Below, piece after piece: positions 57,445 through 64,000 of a stretch of DNA of 64,000 bases. The stretch lies in assembly GCF_009498035.1 (NCBI RefSeq), contig NZ_CP034550.1, forward strand, positions 8,432,001-8,496,000, read 5' to 3'. The translations under genes and the position numbers were made by a program. The notes under the pieces are model-generated. The model was not told where the DNA came from, did not search any database, and saw only the letters and a list, made by a program, of their open reading frames with translations. Numbering within the stretch: position 1 is the stretch's first letter; every line of letters begins with the position of its first letter. This DNA comes from Saccharothrix syringae (GTDB taxonomy: Bacteria; Actinomycetota; Actinomycetes; Mycobacteriales; Pseudonocardiaceae).

Positions 57445-58796
57445 CCCCGACGATCATCGACGGCGCCGCGATCGCCACCGTGGACGCCGCCGGCACCGAG
57501 CACGCGTTCGGCCACGTCGTGGTCGAGGACGGCCGGATCACGGCGGTCGGCCCCGGCCAGGCGCCCAGACCCACCGGCCCGCACACCTGGGTCGACGGCA
57601 CCGGCTGCCTGGTCACCCCTGGTCTGGTCAATACCCACCACCACCTCTACCAATGGGCCACGCGCGGCATCGCCCCCGATGCCACGCTCTTCGAGTGGTT
57701 GACCACGCTGTACCCGGTGTGGCGCGGCCTGGACGCCGACATCACGCACGCCGCCGCGGCCGCCGGCCTGGCCCGGCTGGCGACCACCGGCTGCACGACC
57801 GCCGCCGACCACCACTACGTCTTCCCGCGCGAGGGCGGCGACCAGTTCGCGGCCCTGGTCGACGCCGGCCGCCGGATCGGCATCCGCCTGCACGCCGTGC
57901 GCGGCTCGATGGACCGCGGCCGGTCACAGGGCGGCCTGCCGCCGGACAACCTGGTCGAGGAGACCGAGGCCGCCCTGATCGGCACCGAGCAGGCGATCGC
58001 CGAGCACCACGACCCCGCCCCCGACGCGCTGGTCAAGGTCGCCGTCGGCCCCTGCTCGCCGTTCTCGGTCAGCCGGGAGCTGATGACCGGCGCGGCCGAC
58101 CTGGCGCGGGCCCGGGGCGTCCGCCTGCACACCCACCTCGCCGAGACCGTCGACGAGGAGGAGCACTGCCTGTCCCAGTTCGGTCGCACCCCCGTCGAGT
58201 ACGCCGAGGACCTCGGCTGGCTCGGCGACGACGTGTGGCTCGCGCACACCGTGCACCTGGCACCCAACGCGGTGCGGCGCATGGGCGCCACCCGCACCGG
58301 CTCGGCGCACTGCCCGTCCTCCAACGGCCGGCTGGGCACCGGCACCGCCCCGGTCCGCGACCTGCTCGACGCGGGCGCGCCGGTCGGCCTCGGCGTGGAC
58401 GGCGCCGCGTCCAACGAGTCCTCCGGCCTGGTGGAGGAGCTGCACCAGGCGCTGCTCCAGGCCCGCCAGCGCGGCGGCCCCGAGGCGCTCGACGTGCGCG
58501 AAGCGCTGTGGCTGGGCACCATGGGCGGCGCGCGCTGCCTCGGCCGCGACGGCGACATCGGTTCGATCGAGCCGGGCAAGCTCGCCGACCTCGCCGTGTG
58601 GCGGCTCGACGGCCTCGACCACGCGGGCATCGACGACCCGGTGGTCGCCCTGGTCCTGGGACCGCTGCCGCGGCTCGGGCTCCTGCTGGTGGGCGGCCGC
58701 ACCGTCGTGGACGACGGCGGGCTGCGCACCGCCTCCACCGCCGACCTCGCGCGCGACCTGCGGGCCGCCGCCAAGCGACTGAAGGGCACGCGATGA
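57441..58796 (+). CDS. Amidohydrolase, 8-oxoguanine/guanine deaminase type
   Basis: 451-residue TIM-barrel zinc deaminase. Metal and catalytic residues appear in LVNTHHHLYQWATRG, the LHTHLAETVDEEE motif (His and Glu), WLAHTVHLAP, and GLGVDGAASNES (Asp). PREGGDQFAALVDAGRRIGIRLHAVRGSM is typical of 8-oxoguanine deaminase-type members. ATG 57441 and its stop each form ATGA overlaps with the 2Fe-2S and large-subunit genes, so it is embedded between hydroxylase subunits. A purine or related base is the expected substrate. Confidence 0.9.
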   Translation: MTPTIIDGAAIATVDAAGTEHAFGHVVVEDGRITAVGPGQAPRPTGPHTWVDGTGCLVTPGLVNTHHHLYQWATRGIAPDATLFEWLTTLYPVWRGLDADITHAAAAAGLARLATTGCTTAADHHYVFPREGGDQFAALVDAGRRIGIRLHAVRGSMDRGRSQGGLPPDNLVEETEAALIGTEQAIAEHHDPAPDALVKVAVGPCSPFSVSRELMTGAADLARARGVRLHTHLAETVDEEEHCLSQFGRTPVEYAEDLGWLGDDVWLAHTVHLAPNAVRRMGATRTGSAHCPSSNGRLGTGTAPVRDLLDAGAPVGLGVDGAASNESSGLVEELHQALLQARQRGGPEALDVREALWLGTMGGARCLGRDGDIGSIEPGKLADLAVWRLDGLDHAGIDDPVVALVLGPLPRLGLLLVGGRTVVDDGGLRTASTADLARDLRAAAKRLKGTR

Positions 58797-61018
58797 GCCT
58801 GACGCCCGCCGAACTGACCTCCGCCGTCTCCGGCGGCATCGGTTCCAGCCCGCAGCGGCCCGACGGCACCCTCAAGGTCCGCGGCGAGTTCGCCTACGCC
58901 TCGGACCTGTGGCACGAGGACATGATCTGGGGCGCGACCCTGCGCAGCCCCCACCCGTACGCCAGGATCAGGTCGGTCGACATCACCGAGGCCCTGCGGG
59001 TACCGGGCGTGCACGCCGTGCTCACCCACGAGGACGTGCCCGGGCTCAACCGCTACGGCCTGGAGCACAAGGACCAGCCGGTGCTCGCCGAGGACGTCGT
59101 GCGCTACCAGGGCGAACCGGTCGTGCTCGTGGGCGCCGACCACCCGGAGACCGCGCGGCGGGCCATGGCGCGCGTGGAGGTCGACTACGAGGTGCTGGAC
59201 CCGGTCGTGGACATGGAGACCGCGGTCGGCGCCACGCCCCTGCACCCCGGCGGCAACCTGGTGCGGCACGTCCCGATCCGGCGCGGCGACCAGGGCGCGC
59301 GGGCCGAGGTCGTGGTCACCGGCCGGTACGAGGTCGGCATGCAGGACCAGGCGTTCCTCGGCCCCGAGTCGGGCCTGGCCGTGCCCGCCGAGGACGGCGG
59401 CGTCGACCTCTACATCGCCACCCAGTGGCTGCACGTCGACCAGGCCCAGGTCGCCACCGCCCTCGGCCTGCCCCTGGAGCGGGTGCGGCTGACCCTCGCC
59501 GGGGTCGGCGGCGCGTTCGGCGGGCGCGAGGACCTGTCGATGCAGGTGCACGCCTGCCTGCTCGCGCTGCGCACCGGCAAGCCCACCAAGATGGTCTACA
59601 ACCGCGAGGAGTCCTTCTACGGGCACGTGCACCGCCACCCCGCGGTCCTGCACTACGAGCACGGCGCGGACCGCACCGGCAAGCTGGTCTACGTCAGGGC
59701 GCGCATCCACCTCGACGGCGGCGCCTACGCCTCCAGCACGGGCGCGGTGGTGGCCAACGCGGCGACGCTGGGCATCGGCCCGTACGAGGTGCCCAACGTG
59801 ACCGTGGACTGCTGGGGCGTCTACACCAACAACCCGCCCTGCGGCGCGATGCGCGGTTTCGGCGCGGTGCAGGCCGCCTTCGGCTACGAGTCCCAGATGG
59901 ACAAGCTCGCCGCCGCGCTGGGGATGGACCCGGTGGACCTGCGGATCGCCAACGCGATGAGCGAGGGCTCGACCATGCCGACCGGCCAGGTCGTCGACTC
60001 CGCCGCACCGGTGGCGCGGCTGCTGGAGCTGGTCCGGGACAGGCCGCTGCCGCCGCGGCCCACCTCGGTCGACCTGCGCGACCTGCCCGGCGGCGTCTCC
60101 AACACCACGCACGGCGAGGGCGTGGTGCGGGGTGTCGGCTACGCGGTCGGCATCAAGAACATCTGCTTCTCCGAGGGCTACGACGACTACTCCACCGCAC
60201 GCGTGCGGCTCCAGGTGATCAACGGCGAGGCGGTCGCGCTGGCGCACACCGCGGCGGTCGAGGTGGGCCAGGGCCTGGTGACGATCGTGCAGCAGATCGT
60301 GCGCACCGAGCTGGGCGTGGAGCGGGTGACGATCCTGCCCATGGACACCAGCATCGGCAACGGCGGTTCCACCTCGGCGTCCCGGCAGACCTACGTGACC
60401 GGTGGCGCGGTGAAGGCGGCCTGCGCGGCCGTGCGCGAGAGGCTGACCGGGCTCGCGGGCGGCCGCGACCCCGCGTCGCTCGACCTGGCCGAACTGCTCG
60501 GCGACGAGGTGGTCGACGAGACGGTGGAGTGGCGGCACCGGTCCACCGAGCCGATCGACCCGGTGACCGGGCAGGGCAACGCGCACGTCCAGTACGGGTT
60601 CGCCGCGCACCGGGCCGTGGTCGACGTCGACACCGAGCTGGGCCTGGTGAAGGTGGTCGGGCTGGACTGCGCCCAGGACGTGGGCCGGGCGCTCAACCCG
60701 CAGGCCGTCCTCGGCCAGATCCAGGGCGGTTCCGCGCAGGGCCTCGGCCTGGCGGTGATGGAGGAGATCCAGACCGCGGGCGGGCGGGTGCGCAACCCGT
60801 CGTTCACCGACTACCTCATCCCGACCGTCCTCGACATGCCGCCGATGGGCATCGACGTGCTGGAGCTGGCCGACCCCCACGCGCCCTACGGCGTGCGCGG
60901 CGTCGGCGAGCCGCCCACCATCTCCTCCACACCGGCCATCGTCGCGGCCATCCGCGCCGCGACCGGCCGCGACCTGCCACGCGTGCCCGTGCGCCCGGAG
61001 CACATCACCGGCACCTGA
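58793..61018 (+). CDS. Molybdopterin-binding large subunit of xanthine-dehydrogenase-type hydroxylase
   Basis: 741-residue catalytic subunit. Hallmarks are GGAFGGRED in the cofactor region, NNPPCGAMRGFGAVQ, EVGQGLVTIVQQ, the GGSAQGLGLAVMEE segment, and GVGEPPTISSTPAI, which holds the catalytic Glu. ATG 58793 overlaps the deaminase stop by 4 nt. Together with the small and medium subunits it should oxidise a purine such as hypoxanthine or xanthine. Other heterocycle hydroxylases have the same layout, so the substrate rests on context. Confidence 0.93.
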   Translation: MSLTPAELTSAVSGGIGSSPQRPDGTLKVRGEFAYASDLWHEDMIWGATLRSPHPYARIRSVDITEALRVPGVHAVLTHEDVPGLNRYGLEHKDQPVLAEDVVRYQGEPVVLVGADHPETARRAMARVEVDYEVLDPVVDMETAVGATPLHPGGNLVRHVPIRRGDQGARAEVVVTGRYEVGMQDQAFLGPESGLAVPAEDGGVDLYIATQWLHVDQAQVATALGLPLERVRLTLAGVGGAFGGREDLSMQVHACLLALRTGKPTKMVYNREESFYGHVHRHPAVLHYEHGADRTGKLVYVRARIHLDGGAYASSTGAVVANAATLGIGPYEVPNVTVDCWGVYTNNPPCGAMRGFGAVQAAFGYESQMDKLAAALGMDPVDLRIANAMSEGSTMPTGQVVDSAAPVARLLELVRDRPLPPRPTSVDLRDLPGGVSNTTHGEGVVRGVGYAVGIKNICFSEGYDDYSTARVRLQVINGEAVALAHTAAVEVGQGLVTIVQQIVRTELGVERVTILPMDTSIGNGGSTSASRQTYVTGGAVKAACAAVRERLTGLAGGRDPASLDLAELLGDEVVDETVEWRHRSTEPIDPVTGQGNAHVQYGFAAHRAVVDVDTELGLVKVVGLDCAQDVGRALNPQAVLGQIQGGSAQGLGLAVMEEIQTAGGRVRNPSFTDYLIPTVLDMPPMGIDVLELADPHAPYGVRGVGEPPTISSTPAIVAAIRAATGRDLPRVPVRPEHITGT

Positions 61019-61378
61019 CCACCACGCGCGCCACCCTCGCCACCCTCGCCACGGCCCCGGTCGCGGCACGGGCGGGCACGTCCCGGCGAGGCCGCCGAGA
61101 CACCCCCGGAGCACCCGCACGACGACCCGCACGGCACCCCGACCGACACCCCGACCAGCGCCCAGACCAACGATCCGACCGACAGCACGACCAGCGACCC
61201 GACCGGTACCCCGGTCCACGCCTCGACCAGCAGCCGGGTCAGCCACCGGGCCGCCGACCTGGTCGACGACTCGACCAGCGTCGCGAACGATGACCCGACC
61301 AGCACCCCTGCCGGCGACCCGACCGACAATCCGACCAGCGACCCGGCCAACCGGACCACGGCGAAAGGCACCACACCC
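61019..61378 (+). repeat. Open, low-complexity T/P/D/S-coding linker between hydroxylase and deaminase genes
   Basis: 360 bp of degenerate CCGACCAGCGAC-like repeats. The frame of the upstream large subunit and of the downstream deaminase is the same, and it is open through the whole stretch apart from the single TGA at 61016-61018. Read in that frame it gives Pro/Arg-rich and then Thr/Asp/Pro/Ser-rich sequence such as DPTSTPAGDPTDNPTSDP. No start codon in this frame precedes 61379, so it is probably untranslated; readthrough would yield a fusion. Confidence 0.6.
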
Positions 61379-61861
61379 ATGACCACCTCCGTCTCCCCCG
61401 ACCACGCCTGGCTGCGCGAGTCCGTCGAACTGGCCACCCGCAACGTCGCGGCGGGCGGCGGCCCGTTCGGCGCCGTGGTCGTCCGCGACGGGGTCGTCCT
61501 CGCCACCGGCACCAACCAGGTGACGACCGCGCTCGACCCGACCGCCCACGCCGAGGTCGTCGCGATCCGCGCGGCCTGCCGGGCGATCGACGACTTCCGG
61601 CTCACCGGCTGCGTGCTGGTGTCCTCCTGCGAGCCCTGCCCGCTGTGCCTCTCGACCGCCCTGTGGGCGCGGGTGGACCGGGTCGTCTACGCCGCCGACC
61701 GGCACGACGCGGCCGCGGCCGGGTTCGACGACCGGGAGTTCCACGCGCTGTTCGCCAGGCCGCGCGAGACGTGGGACCTGCCGGTGCACCGGATCTCGAC
61801 GGGTGCGGACGACGCGCCGTTCCGGGCGTGGCTGGAGCGGACCGACCGCGTCGACTACTGA
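61379..61861 (+). CDS. guaD: Nucleoside/guanine deaminase (CDA fold)
   Basis: 160-residue cytidine-deaminase-fold enzyme. Zinc motifs are HAEVVAIRAA and SSCEPCPLCLSTALWA; GGGPFGAVVVRDG and the acidic C-terminus (WLERTDRVDY) agree with bacterial guanine deaminase of the GuaD type, which makes xanthine from guanine. ATG 61379 has AAAGG about 10 nt upstream. As last gene of the purine operon, it would feed xanthine to the hydroxylase. Confidence 0.88.
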   Translation: MTTSVSPDHAWLRESVELATRNVAAGGGPFGAVVVRDGVVLATGTNQVTTALDPTAHAEVVAIRAACRAIDDFRLTGCVLVSSCEPCPLCLSTALWARVDRVVYAADRHDAAAAGFDDREFHALFARPRETWDLPVHRISTGADDAPFRAWLERTDRVDY

Positions 61862-62273
61862 CCCGGCGACCACCCGGGGGCACCGGGCGAGCCAGCCGGG
61901 CGCGTTCGGCCGCGCCGTGCCCGCGGGCCCCGCCCGACCGGTCGCGGGAGGGATGCCGTGCCCCGGGCCGGGGTCCGCGCGCGAGGCGACTGGTCGTCGT
62001 GCGGCGTCGATCCCCGCACCGAGGGCGGAGCGGGCACCGCGTCGTTGCGACAGGCAGGCCGCGGTGGTGGTCGGGAAGTGACTGGTGGACTTGCCGGATT
62101 CGCTGGTCATGGCCCCAGGTTGGGCCGAGTCGAGGAGCGGTGCAACGACGATCGGTCAGCCTGTGGACAACTTCGCGGCGAATTGATGGATAAACTATGC
62201 GGCGTTTTTCCCGACCCCCCGCAAGGGCCCTGCGCCGTCCGTCCTAATGCGACTCGAAGCACCACGGGCAGGC
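61862..62273. other. Intergenic region between convergent purine operon and response regulator
   Basis: 412 bp without a supported gene. An AT-richer stretch (about 62160-62215) stands out but no start with ribosome site was found on either strand. No strong hairpin was picked out either. Confidence 0.6.
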
Positions 62274-62891
62274 TCAAGCGCCCAGCAAACCCCGCTCGTA
62301 AGCCACCGCCACCGCTGCGGCGCGGTCCTTCACCCCGAGCTTGGCGTACACGTGCACCAGGTGCGTCTTCACGGTCGCCTCGCTGATGAACAGCCGCGCC
62401 GCCGCCTCCCGGTTCGTGCAGCCCCGCGCGATCAGCCCCAGCACCTCGACCTCGCGGTCGCTCAACGGCTCCGCCGCGGGCTGCCGCACCTGGCCGACCA
62501 GCCGGGTCGCCACCGACGGGGACAGCACCGCCTCGCCCCGCGCCGCCGACCGCACCGCGCGGAACAGCTCGTCGCGCGGCGTGTCCTTGAGCAGGTAGCC
62601 CGTCGCACCGGCCTTGATCGCGGGCAGCACGTCGCTGTCCGTGTCGTAGGTGGTGAGCACCAGCACGCGCGTCGGGAAGTCCCGCAACCGCCCGATCGCC
62701 GTGACGCCGTCCACCCCCGGCATGCGCAGGTCCATCAGCACCACGTCCGGCTTCACGGCCCGCACCACCGTCACCGCCTCCGCGCCGTCGGCCGCCTCGC
62801 CGACCACCTCGATGTCACCGGCCGACGCGAGCATGCCCCGCAGCCCGTCGCGCACCACCGGGTGGTCGTCCACCACCACGACGCGGATCAC
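62274..62891 (-). CDS. NarL/LuxR family response regulator
   Basis: 205 residues. Receiver domain: VVVDDHPVVRDGLR acidic pocket, phospho-acceptor Asp in DVVLMDLRMPGVDG, Thr in VLVLTTYD and Lys in LLKDTPRDELF. Output: LuxR helix-turn-helix (LSDREVEVLGLIARGCTNREAAARLFISEATVKTHL). GTG 62891 overlaps the kinase stop by 4 nt, so the pair is coupled. Targets are unknown. Confidence 0.95.
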   Translation of the reverse strand: MIRVVVVDDHPVVRDGLRGMLASAGDIEVVGEAADGAEAVTVVRAVKPDVVLMDLRMPGVDGVTAIGRLRDFPTRVLVLTTYDTDSDVLPAIKAGATGYLLKDTPRDELFRAVRSAARGEAVLSPSVATRLVGQVRQPAAEPLSDREVEVLGLIARGCTNREAAARLFISEATVKTHLVHVYAKLGVKDRAAAVAVAYERGLLGA

Positions 62892-64000
62892 CTGGCCACC
62901 TCGGCCGGGATCGCGGGCACCGACGCGGACACCGCCGTGCCGCCGCCGGGCTCGGACTCCACCACCAGGGCCCCGGCCAGGCGCGACACCCGCTGCCGCA
63001 TGCCGATCAGCCCGAAGCCGTCGGTCGCGCCACCCGGGTCGAACCCGGCGCCGTCGTCGCGCACGTCCAGCGTCACCACGTCCTCCATGTACGACAGCGT
63101 CAGCCCGACCCGCGACGCGCCGGCGTGCTTGGCGACGTTGGACAGCGCCTCCTGCGCGGCGCGCAGCAGCGTCACCTCGACCTCCGGGTGCAGGGGCCGC
63201 GCCGCGCCCGTGGTGGCGACGGTGGCGGCGACCCCGGTCTGGTCCACCCACCCCGTCACGACCTCGGACAGCGCGTCGGGCAGGTTCGCGTCCTCCAGCG
63301 CGGGCGGCCGCAGGGCGTGCACGGAGCGGCGGGCCTCGGCCAGGTTCTCCCGCGCCAGGCGCAGCGCCGTCTCGACGTGCCGCGGCGGGTTCTCGTCGGC
63401 CTGGAGCTGGGTGATGATGCCGGTGAACCCCTGGGCGAGGGTGTCGTGGATCTCCCGCGCCAACCGCTGCCGCTCGTCGAGCACACCCGCCTCACGGGCC
63501 TGGATGAGCAGCTGGGCGTGCAGGCCCGCGTTCTCCTCCATCATGGCCGCCATGTCGGCCAGCATCTCCTTGCGGCGCCTGCTCTGCTCGTTGGTGAAGT
63601 GGCCGAGCAGGGTGAACGTGCTCGCTATGATCACGATGACGACCACGAGGGCCAGGTAGACGCCGATCGCCACCGGGTCCGGCTCGGGCAGGCCGCCGTA
63701 CAGGGAGGTGGCGGCCAGCACGCCCGTGGCGACGACGCCCGCGAACTTCCAGCGGCCCGCCAGGTTCTCGATCGCGTAGATGTAGCCCGCGAACGAGAAG
63801 AACCCGAACATGGAGTGCCGCAGCCCCAGCACGGCGTAGGCGACCAGCACGCCCACGTAGAACACGCCCATCAACCGGGGCCGCTCGCGCCACTGCGGGT
63901 GCAGCGTGTGCCACCACAGCATCCACAGGGCGGTGGCGACCGCGATGCCGACGTTGACCGCCTTCGTCCCCGGCGGGTCCGGGATGATCGCCGCGTAGAC
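62888..64000 (-). CDS. NarL-type sensor histidine kinase, 5' end outside the window
   Basis: At least 370 residues; the frame stays open to the window edge, including 26 codons upstream of an internal ATG at 63922, so the N-terminus is probably cut. The visible part has about four membrane helices, a coiled region, the HisKA_3 phospho-His motif LAREIHDTLAQGFTGII, and a HATPase with AQEALSNVAKHAGAS and DDGAGFDP, GFGLIGMRQRV. Cognate kinase of the overlapping response regulator. Confidence 0.92.
   Translation of the reverse strand, partial: VYAAIIPDPPGTKAVNVGIAVATALWMLWWHTLHPQWRERPRLMGVFYVGVLVAYAVLGLRHSMFGFFSFAGYIYAIENLAGRWKFAGVVATGVLAATSLYGGLPEPDPVAIGVYLALVVVIVIIASTFTLLGHFTNEQSRRRKEMLADMAAMMEENAGLHAQLLIQAREAGVLDERQRLAREIHDTLAQGFTGIITQLQADENPPRHVETALRLARENLAEARRSVHALRPPALEDANLPDALSEVVTGWVDQTGVAATVATTGAARPLHPEVEVTLLRAAQEALSNVAKHAGASRVGLTLSYMEDVVTLDVRDDGAGFDPGGATDGFGLIGMRQRVSRLAGALVVESEPGGGTAVSASVPAIPAEVAR

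Noticed and set aside
57815..62110. 1431-codon minus-strand open frame
   Set aside because: Antisense of the purine operon; repetitive Val/Gly/Asp/Arg composition typical of GC-rich shadows.
1..64000. CRISPR array, tRNA or rRNA genes, insertion sequences
   Set aside because: No regularly spaced identical repeats with unique spacers, no cloverleaf with CCA-type acceptor and no transposase motifs were noticed; a dedicated tRNA scan was not possible.

Overview
The window is a very GC-rich chromosomal segment from an actinomycete, most likely in or near the Pseudonocardiaceae (Saccharothrix, Actinosynnema or Lentzea type). The evidence is codon use with G or C at almost every third position, many GTG starts, ATGA/GTGA stop-start overlaps, a conservon, XRE-DUF5753/DUF397 pairs, and a phosphatidylinositol-mannoside (PIM) locus in the same order as in mycobacteria. 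No rRNA, tRNA, CRISPR array, insertion sequence or prophage was recognised.

Layout. 1-594: end of an RDD membrane protein. 856-5577: pyrimidine/hydantoin operon (NCS1 transporter, N-carbamoyl amidohydrolase, dihydropyrimidinase, F420-type luciferase-like oxidoreductase). 5641-11345: secreted TIMP-like protein, a large HTH/P-loop/WD40 STAND protein and an XRE-DUF397 pair, all on the minus strand. 11507-14653: a secreted multidomain protein (CdtB-like nuclease fold, SGNH esterase, FG-GAP repeats). 14766-17425: small plus-strand genes (DUF4240, PH domain, DUF1906, peptidoglycan-binding). 17416-27205: minus-strand block with a STAND/TPR protein and the PIM locus (thrS, HIT, pgsA, patA, pimA, NUDIX), interrupted by one XRE regulator. 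27405-29831: HTH regulator plus Ser/Thr kinase with an SH3 ectodomain, divergent from two secreted SH3-like proteins. 29884-30750: ClpN-like protein with its small HTH partner and twin operator.

31254-39098: a catabolic cluster (GntR, SDR, aldehyde dehydrogenase, gamma-glutamyl hydrolase, glutamine-synthetase-like ligase, divergent ethanolamine-type permease) that fits gamma-glutamylation of ethanolamine or another amine; a decayed NmrA-like gene lies between ligase and permease. 39220-42845: CAP protein and a NACHT-LRR gene split by an apparent 1-nt frameshift. 42904-46650: hydroxyacyl-CoA dehydrogenase, then an indole prenyltransferase/tryptophanase pair. 47248-51179: conservon cvnA-D. 51328-53941: divergent secreted beta-propeller and DUF1996 proteins. 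54331-61861: PucR regulator divergent from a purine operon (three-subunit molybdenum hydroxylase plus two deaminases). 62274-64000: NarL-type two-component system, with the kinase cut by the window edge.

The main themes are nitrogen scavenging (pyrimidine, amine, purine and tryptophan routes), NTPase proteins of the kind used in bacterial immunity or signalling (three STAND/NACHT genes), and secreted or cell-surface proteins. All function calls rest on reading motifs and gene order; no database search was possible.
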